From the NCBI GenBank assembly GCA_036388675.1, contig DASVRI010000007.1, positions 1 to 64,000 of the forward strand: DNA of 64,000 nucleotides, given 5' to 3'. This document shows, piece after piece, positions 54,501-62,731 of this stretch; position 1 is the stretch's first letter, and each line of letters starts with the position of its first letter. The position numbers and the translations under genes are program-made. The notes below the pieces were generated by a model. That model was not told the origin of the DNA, made no database searches, and worked only from the letters and a program-made list of their open reading frames with translations. The DNA is from DASVUS01 sp036388675. Lineage in GTDB: Bacteria > Armatimonadota > Abditibacteriia > Abditibacteriales > Abditibacteriaceae.

Positions 54501-57145
54501 CGCACGCTGGCATGACCCGGCTCATCGGTTAGCGGCACGGCCACACCTACGCCTTCGGAGTCCACTGCCAGAATCGGCTTGCCGGTTGCGGTATCGAGAA
54601 TGGTCTGCTTTGTTTCAGCGTTGAACTTTTTGTATTCCGTATCGAGCAGCAACAAGCGCTTGCCGATAAGTCCCTGCTGCATGATGAGCTTGAAGCGCTC
54701 GCCGGGCTTGCCGAACACAACGGCCACCGGCTCAATTTCGCCCAGGCTGCCCGGTGCCAGTGGACGCAAATAGCCGTATTCAACCGGGTTCGCATCGGTC
54801 TGGCCGTCCAGCACAGTCATTTCTCTCAGCACCTGAAAATAGCGCTGGTCAAGCGTATCATAGAGCGCCACGCCACGCGCCGGAAAGCACATTGTGGTGG
54901 CGTTGACGTTGTACTCGCCGATCTTTTCATCTTTGAAGCCAATCGTGCCCGCCTTGTTGAACCTCGGAGAGAAGTTGGTGACCGCAGCTCCCAGGTCAGG
55001 CGCGAAAATAATGCGGCCATTCTGATCGACCGTGTAGGCTTCAATTTCGTTATCCGGCGTGCCGCCGCCTTTGGGGTCACCAACGCGTGGCCCGAGGAAC
55101 AAGAACTGTGCGGTAGCCAGAGCATTCTTGGCCGTGGGCTTCGAGTACTGGGCGCGTTCGATGAGCGCGCCACGCACGCCGGAATACGTCTTGTAATCCT
55201 TGGTGCGGTCGAGAATGACGCCAAGCGTCTGCTTCCCGGCGGAATCGTCCGTATTCATCTGCTCATCGGGCAGAGGGTCAGCCGGCAAAAAGGATGTGAT
55301 TTTTTCGGTATTGCGATAGATAGCACGCCCGACGCCGTAACCAAAGACGCCGGAAAGTGAAGAATCGTCGGGCAGTGTTTGAAAGTCGTTCTTCTTCGGA
55401 TCGCCGCCGCCCGATTGCAAAGAGCGGCTCAACATCAAACGGATCGTATCGACCTGGCGCGCCAGATTGGGAGCGCTTACATAAGCGGGCAAATCGAAGG
55501 GCGTGTCCTGCAACATGCGCACATCGTTGGCCGTGGCGAACGATAAACCCGCTTTTTGGGCCATCGTGGCCACTTCACTGTCGAGCGCCACCAGGCTGGG
55601 CAGATAGGAACGCCAACTGCGTCCTTCCAAACCGCGAATGCCGTCTACAAAGAAGTCTTCGATTTTAATGCCACGCCGCCTCGCTTCCGGTGCGGCGTAA
55701 TCCTCATACATCGTCTTGGCGAAAGTGAAGTACTGCTTGAGGAGAATGTTTTCCGAGCCGACCGTCATCTGGTTGTAAAACGCCGACTTGGCGAAAACGC
55801 CCACCGTATCGGTGCGGCTGGTCAAGTCCAGCCCGACAAAGGCACGATAGCTTTTGATGCGCGTTTTGGCTTGTTCGTTGGCGGTGCCTTTGACATCAAA
55901 GAGGTGCTGCGCTGCGAAATTGCGCACGCCGGCCAGTGCGACGTGGTGCGCACCGTTGGCCACAAACATCAACGAGTACTTGGCAGGACGGTTCTTGAAG
56001 TATTCGGCCAGCGACAGCAAAGCGGCACAGTTGCCTGCCGCTTCAGCACCCGGCGCAAGGTCTGGGGTGATCGCCATCGAGTCGTAATAACCGTTGATGA
56101 CAATGATTTGCTTTTTCAGTTCGGGGTCGGTGCCGGGAACCGTGCCCGTGATGTTGCGCACGGTGGCTCTGTCCCATTTCACGCGGCACACCAGCTTGGC
56201 CTGAGCCGCACTCTGATTGCTGGCGGTCGAATTGCTGGCGGTTGAAACAGTCGAAACAGTAGCCGACGAAGTGGAAGTGCCGGATACACCAAGCGCGCTC
56301 AGAATGGCATCGGCTTCGGCGCGCGGCGCGTAGAAACGCGGCATCTCAACCGGCAGTGTGGCGAACTTGCGCTCGGCTTCGCCACGTGTGGTCGGAGTCT
56401 GGTTACCAACAGCGGGCCGTTCCAAAAACACAATGGCGCGCGCGCCCAGGTCGGCGGCGGTAATCCAGGTCATGCCGGAATTGAAGTCCAGCGCAACGAT
56501 GGCGCCTTCAACGTCCAGGCCGTTGAAGTTAGCCGGAGCACCGGCGCCACCATAAATAAGACGCCCACTCAGGCCCTCTGCGGGTGTGGTCGATGGCGCC
56601 ACGCCATTGGGATAAACAGGATAAACCCGTAAGGCGCGTCCATTAAGAGTGAGTGTCCCCTGCCCCTGTGTAACCGGCACCGTCACCCGGTATTGATCGG
56701 CACGGATACCTTGCAGGCCGATTTCCTGGAAGCGCTTCTGCACGTAATCGGCAGCCTGGACATTGCCCGGTGTGCCCGGAGCACGCGATGGGAAACGCGT
56801 CAACTGCGCCACGTCGCGCGCGATGCCATTCGCGATTTCCTGCTGCGCCGCGCTCAAAGGTCGCGCTCCAAGCGTCGTGGACACAACCGGCGCAGCAACT
56901 GCTGGCGCAGAAACTGCTGATGCACCTCCTGCCGACGCAGCAGTCGATGGCGCACCACTTGCAGCGGTGGCAGGAGGTGCAGGTGCATTAGTCGCAGCCC
57001 GCTTCACCGGTGTCGGCGGTGCAGGCTGAGCAACCAGGAAACGAGTCGCAAATAGGAAGAGAATGCCCAGAGCGGCAATCGCGAGAAAAGAAAAAACGCC
57101 TGACGGCAACGAGCGAGTGTAGTGCTTCATGGGAGTTGAGGACAT
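51539..57145 (-). CDS. Giant pseudo-M28 peptidase/FtsX-type permease protein
   Basis: A 1868-residue protein. It opens with a signal anchor (FSFLAIAALGILFLFATRFL), then a Pro/Ala-rich stretch and an M28-like/PA-domain half up to about residue 560. The zinc ligands of M28 look lost: the usual H-x-D is YYDS in IIVINGYYDSMAI, the D-D-N is AGAEAAGN-like, and the E-E is GAHH. The middle half has four or five membrane helices (IVFYLALLLPFSFFLERLMF and others), a MacB-like periplasmic stretch, and FtsX helices (IIPVLIAALIIANTMLGSVF, TREIGIYSSVGLAPIHVAAL). It ends in an Asn/Gly/Thr-rich segment. Its role is unknown. The ATG at 57130 is an alternative start. Confidence 0.8.
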   Translation of the reverse strand: MSSTPMKHYTRSLPSGVFSFLAIAALGILFLFATRFLVAQPAPPTPVKRAATNAPAPPATAASGAPSTAASAGGASAVSAPAVAAPVVSTTLGARPLSAAQQEIANGIARDVAQLTRFPSRAPGTPGNVQAADYVQKRFQEIGLQGIRADQYRVTVPVTQGQGTLTLNGRALRVYPVYPNGVAPSTTPAEGLSGRLIYGGAGAPANFNGLDVEGAIVALDFNSGMTWITAADLGARAIVFLERPAVGNQTPTTRGEAERKFATLPVEMPRFYAPRAEADAILSALGVSGTSTSSATVSTVSTASNSTASNQSAAQAKLVCRVKWDRATVRNITGTVPGTDPELKKQIIVINGYYDSMAITPDLAPGAEAAGNCAALLSLAEYFKNRPAKYSLMFVANGAHHVALAGVRNFAAQHLFDVKGTANEQAKTRIKSYRAFVGLDLTSRTDTVGVFAKSAFYNQMTVGSENILLKQYFTFAKTMYEDYAAPEARRRGIKIEDFFVDGIRGLEGRSWRSYLPSLVALDSEVATMAQKAGLSFATANDVRMLQDTPFDLPAYVSAPNLARQVDTIRLMLSRSLQSGGGDPKKNDFQTLPDDSSLSGVFGYGVGRAIYRNTEKITSFLPADPLPDEQMNTDDSAGKQTLGVILDRTKDYKTYSGVRGALIERAQYSKPTAKNALATAQFLFLGPRVGDPKGGGTPDNEIEAYTVDQNGRIIFAPDLGAAVTNFSPRFNKAGTIGFKDEKIGEYNVNATTMCFPARGVALYDTLDQRYFQVLREMTVLDGQTDANPVEYGYLRPLAPGSLGEIEPVAVVFGKPGERFKLIMQQGLIGKRLLLLDTEYKKFNAETKQTILDTATGKPILAVDSEGVGVAVPLTDEPGHASVRHMSYLVARDMWTLDQQRIHLLKKFGINNERVDQLHGAVGCPVDKNAKDIGQGIAYACPAGAVSTPTGGALLLAQSALSNRQYDTFYREARRAFGIESRAYPDVEATAQDVLKGIVFYLALLLPFSFFLERLMFGFPDIRKQIAYAFVMFLAVFWGISRVHPAFELALTPFIILLAFIILALTVVVTSFLSSKFEAEIKRLKQGVHFADVGRLSAISAALGLGIANMRRRPTRTALTCVTLVLLTFTVLSFTSVTASISNFARPYGEHAPAYSGMMIRQPDWSPLQEAAVTSMRNEFTQRFGQIALRSWYLSRDQGEQLYLRVNNAEDPNKYFYAPALLGLTPEEKTIGSPLAGTVLPGGRWFEAGDRDVCLLPRTMLVPGATAKGTDAAAGAAKGDTSAEQDPLPLGLTVDNAVGKFVQVAGQTLRVIGVYDDQKWTNRTGEEGQTAIAGLRDLDDEQFTPVDYQNEQNKQTNTSVGLAGQKGEEAQVQRYQHMDANALVLLPYETTIAMGGTTRSLAAGFNTTSTRTAAADPSVAVATAQSVSSGEEGLQDLMKRAALGIFGAMPGTDGTLQTRLYSSVESTSYEGFAALIIPVLIAALIIANTMLGSVFERTREIGIYSSVGLAPIHVAALFIAEAIVYAVLGSISGYLIAQTVAKVVTAYNLLPGITLNYSSSSAVLATLIVMATVLLSTLYPAFQASRMSQPDSERKFNMSSPVGDVWRFQFPFTVSGQQPLGVAQFLADFFETHTDTSIGSFYTDRINFAAMPLKQAATILNDVPAEMLNGSNGASSTRNGALNGHSTNGHATNGTVANGTATNGAATAVTLDGAPPSASPQRPDAHATGLPTPAVGADGKSVITVAPTVSRIDVAKIAADENTEVYHLAMRVWLAPFDMGVSQDVDIFLMPSDEPGLYELQLKLVRQSGEIAAWKRVNRGFMSDLRRQLLLWRTIKQTGQQEYILRGRAHVSGQRVPVEEPGAVVGASAA

Positions 57146-57245
57146 CAGTTGATTTCCATGAGGGAAGTATCTATATATATTAGCATAGACGTAAGAACAT
57201 CCACAAGACACGCTGCAAGTGTACAATTCACTCGAAACGGCTCTT

Positions 57246-58577
57246 ATGACGCAACTCCAAAGCTATCTGGCGCAGTTGCAGCGATTTGGCATTCACCCCG
57301 GTCTAGAACGCATCGGCGCGCTTTTAGAACAGGCCGGCGATCCGCAGCGCAGTTACCCCGTAATTCTCGTTGGCGGCACCAACGGCAAAGGCTCCACCTG
57401 CGAATTCCTGGCGCGAACACTGGCTAACGATGGCCTGAAGACAGGGCTTTACACATCACCACATCTTTATGCGTGGAATGAGCGCATCCGAGTACTCGAT
57501 TCGGACACCTTGAGTCGAAGCACGCCGCACACTCTTTTTCCCGGCATCATTTCGGACACAGAAATGGACACCTTGTTTCGCGACGCGCAGGAGCATCTTC
57601 AACGCGTCGCAGCCGACGTTGCCCTCGGGCAGCCAACCGAGTTTGAAACCCTGACCTTTCTGTCGCTGCTGCACTTTGCGCGCGCAAAAGTAGATGCGGC
57701 TGTAGTAGAAGTGGGACTTGGCGGACGCTGGGACGCCACAAACGTCACTCAACCGAGCGTTTCGGTTATCACCCATGTGGCGCTCGATCACTGCGACCGG
57801 CTTGGCTCCACGCTGGAAGAAATCGCGCTTGATAAGGTCGCTATCGCGCGTCCCAACCGAGTACTCGTGACCGCCGAAACCAAGCCACCCGTGCTCGAAG
57901 TGCTGCAACGGCAGTGCGAAAGCAGCAATGCGCGGCTGTGGTCGTTTCGCGCCCCGGACTGGTCGAATGACCGCGCTTTGTTGGAGCAAACAATGGCATC
58001 GCTGCCTCTGGACAATTTGCAGCAGAACGCAGAACCAACTTTCCAACACATCAACCGCGCCACAGCGCTGGTAGCACGCGCGGCCTTCACTCTTGCACAA
58101 CCCGATCTTGGCCTGGCACAGCGAACGAGCAGCGCCGAGTACTCGGTTCCCGGACGCCTTGAAGTGCTGCGCCGCAATCCAACCGTTCTCATTGACGGCG
58201 CGAACAATCCCGACGGGGCGGCGCACCTGGCAGCGCAGATACGGCCCATTGTACACAGTTGCGGAGGGCGGCTCTTCCTCGTGCTCGGCATCTTGGCCGA
58301 CAAAGATTATCGGGCCATGATCGCGACGCTGGCACCGCTGGCGCACACCGTGATTGCCACGCAGTCCGAGTCGCCCCGTGCCGCCGCTGCCACCGAGATC
58401 GCGCGTGAGGCTGCCCTTTTTTGTGAGCACGTCGAGGTTGTCACACCTGTAAACGCTGCTTGTCAGCGCGCTCTAGCCCTGGCCCAGCCACATGATGTGA
58501 TTTGCGTCACCGGTTCGTTTTACACCGTCGCCGAAGTCGAGCGCAGTGCTTTACAAAACGACGGTGAAGCTTCTTGA
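57246..58577 (+). CDS. folC: Folylpolyglutamate synthase/dihydrofolate synthase
   Basis: Adds glutamate to dihydropteroate and to folates. It is 443 residues of the Mur ligase type. The ATP loop is VGGTNGKGSTCEFLARTL near residue 40, with GLYTSPHLYAWNERIRV, the metal-site AAVVEVGLGGRWDATNV, HVALDHCDRLGSTLEEI and the C-terminal PTVLIDGANNPDGAAHLA. The start at 57246 matches the family's beginning. A decayed copy of its 3' end sits at 62310-62540. Two GAGTACTC copies read Arg-Val-Leu and one (58137) reads Glu-Tyr-Ser. Confidence 0.95.
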   Translation: MTQLQSYLAQLQRFGIHPGLERIGALLEQAGDPQRSYPVILVGGTNGKGSTCEFLARTLANDGLKTGLYTSPHLYAWNERIRVLDSDTLSRSTPHTLFPGIISDTEMDTLFRDAQEHLQRVAADVALGQPTEFETLTFLSLLHFARAKVDAAVVEVGLGGRWDATNVTQPSVSVITHVALDHCDRLGSTLEEIALDKVAIARPNRVLVTAETKPPVLEVLQRQCESSNARLWSFRAPDWSNDRALLEQTMASLPLDNLQQNAEPTFQHINRATALVARAAFTLAQPDLGLAQRTSSAEYSVPGRLEVLRRNPTVLIDGANNPDGAAHLAAQIRPIVHSCGGRLFLVLGILADKDYRAMIATLAPLAHTVIATQSESPRAAAATEIAREAALFCEHVEVVTPVNAACQRALALAQPHDVICVTGSFYTVAEVERSALQNDGEAS

Positions 58578-58750
58578 CAGCTAAAAGTCGACCAAATATT
58601 CCCCCTGTCCCATAAGTCGAGCGCGAAACTGTATGGGTTTCACACTCAGGTTCTGCAACAGCACCGGCTTTCACGTTTGTCACACTCGGATGTGGCCGCA
58701 TATACTTGCTAATAGCCCCATCAGGTTTGAATCCGACTTTATGTGACTTC

Positions 58751-60151
58751 ATGTCAAATTCGAGCACTCGTAAACCATTCTTAACAAAACCGTCCACTGT
58801 TGCGGTGTTGTTGGTGCTCGCGTTGGGCGCCTGGGGATGGAATTGGTGGCAGATGTCGCGCACCGCTCCACTGCGCACACGGATGGAAGCCGGTCAGCAA
58901 TTCTTACAAGCCGGTAACAGCGCGGCTGCCGCGCGGGAGTGGCAAGAGGCCGTCAAGCTCGCCCCGGACAATGCCGAAGCGTGGCAGTTACTGAGCGATT
59001 CTTACATTGCTACAGAAAATTGGAAGGCTGCGCTCCATGCCCTGCAACAACTGGAAAGATTGCAACCCGACACTCCAAATCTCTATGGCAACATGGCTTT
59101 ATGCGCGACTCGCCTGGGTGACATAGATGCCATAGAACGTTATGCCGAAGCCGAAGTAAAACACTCGCCGAACAATGTGGCAGCATTGCAGGTTTTGCTT
59201 CAAGTTCTGACCAGCCGGGGCGAGGTGCAAAAGCGCACCCGATATGCCCGTCACTGGTTGAAGTTGCAGCCACAAAACCCGGATGCTTTGGCTCAGTTGG
59301 CGGATGTGCTCGTTACACAAGGCCTGCATCGTGAAGCATTGCCGCTTTTGAACAATCTCCTTACGTTGGCGCCGGGCTTTGCGCCGGCTTATGCCATGCG
59401 CGGTGCGGCACGTTATAGCACCGACTCGTCATCCAAAGGTCTGCCTCTGGCGCAGGGCGACCTGCTCAAAGCCGTGCAACTTAATCCGAGTGATAATCAG
59501 TCGCGCTTGACTCTGGCAAGAATATTCATACGCAAGCGTGAGGCGGCCAGGGCAATTCCGCACCTGGAAGCTATCGAGCGTTCAGCAGACCCGGGACTTA
59601 CCTATATGGTGGAAATGGCTAATGCGTATCAACAACTGCGACAGCCCGAAAAAGCCATCGCGGTGCGCAGGCGTTTTGCGGCAGCCGAGAAGCAGGGCTA
59701 CGAAATTTCGGTGCTGAGAAGCCGTGTATCCAACCATCCCGACGATTTCGACAATAATTTAAAGCTCGGGCTGCTGCTTTTGCAGAGCAGCAATCCACTT
59801 GGCGTGGAAGAATACCTCAACAAAGCGCGCCAACTGCGCCCTCAAGACCCGCGTGTAAAAGACGCGCTGCAACAACTTGAAAGTTCATATGTCAGCCACT
59901 TGCAAAGTGGGCTGCGCGCACTGGAGAAGCGCCAGAGTAATGAAGTCAACAAACATATAAGGAAGGCAATGCTGCTGCGTCCCAATGACGCGAGAACCCA
60001 GGATGCTGTGGCGCGAGTCGCTCAAAATTCTGGAGGCGCGGTGGACCTGAACCAAGCGGGCAATGGGGCACCTGCGCCAAAAGTTTCATCCACACCAAAC
60101 ATTGTTGCTGCACCAAACATTGTTGCTGCACCAAATGCTTCCCAGCGCTAA
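58751..60151 (+). CDS. Membrane-anchored TPR protein
   Basis: A 466-residue protein. Residues 14-35 form a membrane anchor (STVAVLLVLALGAWGWNW). The rest is a series of TPR helix pairs, for example AGNSAAAAREWQEAVKLAPD, NAEAWQLLSDSYIATENWK, REALPLLNNLLTLAPG and NPLGVEEYLNKARQLRP. The last 40 residues have a small tandem PNIVAAPNIVAAPN, an 18-base duplication. The soluble part should face the outside or periplasm. The gene ends 20 bases before the fourth MITE-like copy. It may function with the UnbV-type protein downstream. Confidence 0.85.
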   Translation: MSNSSTRKPFLTKPSTVAVLLVLALGAWGWNWWQMSRTAPLRTRMEAGQQFLQAGNSAAAAREWQEAVKLAPDNAEAWQLLSDSYIATENWKAALHALQQLERLQPDTPNLYGNMALCATRLGDIDAIERYAEAEVKHSPNNVAALQVLLQVLTSRGEVQKRTRYARHWLKLQPQNPDALAQLADVLVTQGLHREALPLLNNLLTLAPGFAPAYAMRGAARYSTDSSSKGLPLAQGDLLKAVQLNPSDNQSRLTLARIFIRKREAARAIPHLEAIERSADPGLTYMVEMANAYQQLRQPEKAIAVRRRFAAAEKQGYEISVLRSRVSNHPDDFDNNLKLGLLLLQSSNPLGVEEYLNKARQLRPQDPRVKDALQQLESSYVSHLQSGLRALEKRQSNEVNKHIRKAMLLRPNDARTQDAVARVAQNSGGAVDLNQAGNGAPAPKVSSTPNIVAAPNIVAAPNASQR

Positions 60152-60170
60152 ATGTTTCCCAACAGGTAAC

Positions 60171-60271
60171 AGGACTTACGCAGAAGCCTCTCAATGGCTT
60201 GTAGGGGCGCGGTCTCCGCGCCCAGGCGAGGCAACCTCACTCCTACAAATGAGACATCCTGCGTAAGTCCT
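60171..60271. repeat. MITE-like element with GGACTTACGCA ends, copy 4 (inverted)
   Basis: AGGACTTACGCAGAAGCCTC on the left and GACATCCTGCGTAAGTCCT on the right. The inner GTAGGGGCGCGGTCTCCGCG and GGCGAGGCAACCTC are the reverse of copies 1 and 3. It lies between the TPR gene and the UnbV-type gene. Confidence 0.8.
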
Positions 60272-60307
60272 GAGGTAAACAAGGTCACCCGAATTATTCC
60301 CACTTGC

Positions 60308-62101
60308 ATGCGCTTCATTAACTCTCTGGTAGCTCTGGCGCTCACTGCGTGTCTCCTTGCGTCCGTTGCAGGCTGCACACGTCCATCGAGTACTCGCACA
60401 GCAAACTCGATGAGGGACCAAGCCTCACCAATCACAGGCGAACACGCAGGCAACACTTCGGCGATTTTGGGCGCTGCGCTTTTTGAAGATGTCGCAGCGG
60501 CGGCGGGATTGAAGTTTCGTCATCAGGTTGGCGACACAGGCCGTTACTACTTCATTGAAACAACACCGCCCGGCTGCGCTTTTTTCGATTACAACAACGA
60601 CGATTACCTGGATGTATTCCTGGTGCAATCCGGAAAAATTGAGGCTCAGGGCCGCAAGACTGGTCTGCACTGCGCCCTGTTCCGCAACAATCGTGACGGC
60701 ACCTTCACCGATGTGACTCCGGGTTCCGGCATCGATAAAGACTTGGGCTATGGGCAGGGCGTCGCCGTTGGCGATTACGATAACGACGGCTACGATGACC
60801 TTCTCGTCACATCGTATAAGGCGCTCCATCTATTTCGCAACTCCAGGGGCAGCGGCCAATTTCAAGATGTTACAACCGGCATGGGATTAAACTCGTTGCC
60901 CAATCTTAATTACCCCACCAGCGCCGCTTTTGGCGACTTTGATAACGATGGTCGCCTCGACCTTTACGTGTGCCTGTATACCGCATGGAGCCTGGAAACG
61001 AATGAGTCTTGCAGGAATGAGCAAGGCAAGCTCGACTACTGTTCTCCCCTTCTCTATGAACCTGAACCGGATCGCCTGTTTCATAACACGGGCAAGAAGT
61101 TTGTTGATGTGAGCGCCAAAGCGGGAATCACAAAAAGCAAAGGACGCAGTCTGGCCGTCAGCTTTCTTGACTACGACAACGACAAGCGCCAGGACATCTT
61201 TGTAGCCAACGACTTGAGCGCCAACCTGCTGTGGCGTAACAACGGCAACGGCACCTTCACCGAGAAGGCTATCGACGCCGGCAGCGCCTTCGGCGAGAAC
61301 GGCAGACCTATGGCCGGCATGGGCATCGCCATTGCCGACTACGACCACTCCGGATACGAAAGCATGTATGTCACGAACTTTTCCGAGCGCCCCAACATTC
61401 TCTTTCGCAACATGGGCAGCGGCTTTTTTGAAGATGCCACGGCAACCGCTCAACTCGGCACGACTCACTTGAAGTTCCTGTCTTTTGGTTGCGAGTTTTT
61501 CGACTACGATGCCGATGGCTGGAGCGATCTCATCACCAACAATGGCCACGTTCAAGCCCATCAGGAGCAGCGCAGCCCCGATATTCTACACGAGCAGCGC
61601 AAGCAGTTGTTGCACAATGACGGCAAAGGCAGCTTCCACGAAATTGAAGATGCGGCATCCCTGGGCGATCTCTCCACGCCGACCATTGGACGAGGTCTGG
61701 CTGTCGGCGATTACAACAACGACGGTCGCATCGATATTCTCGCGTCTGGGCAGAATGTGGAATCGCAACTTTTCCAAAATCGAGTACTCAACAAAAACCA
61801 CTGGATTTCCTTCAAGACAATCGGCACCAGAAGCAATCGTAATGGTCTCCATGCACACCTTGCAATTAAAGCAGGGGGCGTGCGCCAAACGGCGACAGTC
61901 CGTGCCGGCTCCAGCTATCTTTCCGTCAGTGATCGCCGTGTCTACTTCGGCTTGGGTAAAGCCCAGCGAGTCGATGAAGTTGTTATTCGCTGGCCCAGCG
62001 GACAGCGCGATATTTTAAAGAACCTCCAGGCCGATACCTTCTACACGATCACCGAAACGCGTGGGGTAACAAAACGACAGGCAGCAAAGAAAACCACTTA
62101 G
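60308..62101 (+). CDS. CRTAC1/ASPIC-UnbV family lipoprotein
   Basis: A 597-residue secreted protein. The start at 60308 gives a lipoprotein signal (ALALTACLLASVAGC). Seven or more FG-GAP/VCBS blades follow, each with a calcium-type loop D-x-D-x-D-G (FFDYNNDDYLDVFLV, VGDYDNDGYDDLLV, FGDFDNDGRLDLYV, IADYDHSGYESMYV, YDADGWSDLITNNG and others). The end is the ASPIC/UnbV domain: GVRQTATVRAGSSYLSVSDR and VDEVVIRWPSGQRDILKN. These proteins are extracellular and often calcium-bound, with unknown role. Confidence 0.92.
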   Translation: MRFINSLVALALTACLLASVAGCTRPSSTRTANSMRDQASPITGEHAGNTSAILGAALFEDVAAAAGLKFRHQVGDTGRYYFIETTPPGCAFFDYNNDDYLDVFLVQSGKIEAQGRKTGLHCALFRNNRDGTFTDVTPGSGIDKDLGYGQGVAVGDYDNDGYDDLLVTSYKALHLFRNSRGSGQFQDVTTGMGLNSLPNLNYPTSAAFGDFDNDGRLDLYVCLYTAWSLETNESCRNEQGKLDYCSPLLYEPEPDRLFHNTGKKFVDVSAKAGITKSKGRSLAVSFLDYDNDKRQDIFVANDLSANLLWRNNGNGTFTEKAIDAGSAFGENGRPMAGMGIAIADYDHSGYESMYVTNFSERPNILFRNMGSGFFEDATATAQLGTTHLKFLSFGCEFFDYDADGWSDLITNNGHVQAHQEQRSPDILHEQRKQLLHNDGKGSFHEIEDAASLGDLSTPTIGRGLAVGDYNNDGRIDILASGQNVESQLFQNRVLNKNHWISFKTIGTRSNRNGLHAHLAIKAGGVRQTATVRAGSSYLSVSDRRVYFGLGKAQRVDEVVIRWPSGQRDILKNLQADTFYTITETRGVTKRQAAKKTT

Positions 62102-62132
62102 AAGAGCACAGCGAGTACTCGTGGTGCTCTTC
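62101..62132. terminator. Hairpin with CGAGTACTCG at its tip after the UnbV gene
   Basis: GAAGAGCAC and GTGCTCTTC pair around a centre that is the decamer CGAGTACTCG (GAGTACTC at 62113). It starts at the last base of the UnbV stop codon. It is a terminator-like hairpin, but no T-run follows. Confidence 0.65.
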
Positions 62133-62179
62133 CAGTTCACGTTCTTAACGCTTTATCAATCTCATACGAGTTAGACACA

Positions 62180-62253
62180 ACGAACCCGGAGCGTGAGCCA
62201 ACCAGCAGACAAGTTGTTGTCTGCTTCTGGGGCAACCAACGCTCCGGATTCGT
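62180..62253. repeat. ACGAACCCGGAG inverted-repeat element, copy 2
   Basis: ACGAACCCGGAGCG and CGCTCCGGATTCGT frame GCAGACAAGTTGTTGTCTGC, itself a palindrome. The middle GTTGTCTGCTTCTGGGGCAA is the inverse of the interior at 9550-9575. It is about 74 bases, shorter than copy 1. Confidence 0.75.
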
Positions 62254-62309
62254 CTAAATTTCCATCGCCTAAGGTGAGCGATACAAGTTTCAACCGACAG
62301 CTTCTTACC

Positions 62310-62540
62310 TCAACTGGTAGCGTTGTCCACGTCTTGCCGAGGTCTCTTCCTCGTGCCGGGCATCCTGGCTGATTAAAATTATTGGGAGATGACCGCGATG
62401 TCAACACCGCTGGCGGGATCACCGCTGGCGGGCACCGTAATTGCTACACAGTCCGAGTCGCTACATGCCGTTAATACCTGTAAGTGCGCTGGCCGTGACG
62501 CAGCCGCATGCTGTCCTTTGGGTTATCGATTCGCCTTGAC
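62310..62540 (+). pseudogene. Decayed fragment of the folC 3' end
   Basis: This stretch resembles folC 58240-58530 at the DNA level. Examples are CTCTTCCTCGTGC followed by GGGCATCCTGGC, then GAAAATTATTGGG-like for GATTATCGGG, ACCGCTGGCG, CACCGTAATTGCTACACAGT (folC has CACCGTGATTGCCACGCAGT), CCGAGTCGC, and GACGCAGCCGCATG for GGCCCAGCCACATG. It contains a stop (TGATTAA) and an inserted repeat of about 15 bases around 62415, so it cannot make protein. It lies between the UnbV gene and the prepilin-like gene. Confidence 0.75.
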
Positions 62541-62670
62541 TAAGCCCTGAAGTTACACAAGGTCTTCTAAAACACAGCGCTGGAGGTTCAATTCTTATTG
62601 AAATGCGGCTTGGTGAGTTTGACAGTCAAAAAAAATGATGAAAATACCTGTCCAATTCTTCATTTGCCGT

Positions 62671-62698
62671 TTTAAAACCCACTTGATATGGGTATAAT
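62671..62698 (+). promoter_or_regulatory. Possible promoter of the prepilin-like gene
   Basis: TATAAT at 62693 is a perfect -10 box. TTTAAA at 62671 with a 16-base spacer is a weak -35. The start codon is 34 bases beyond the box. Read by eye only. Confidence 0.4.
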
Positions 62699-62731
62699 GC
62701 AGTGACGAAGAGAATTATGGAGGAATACCCC

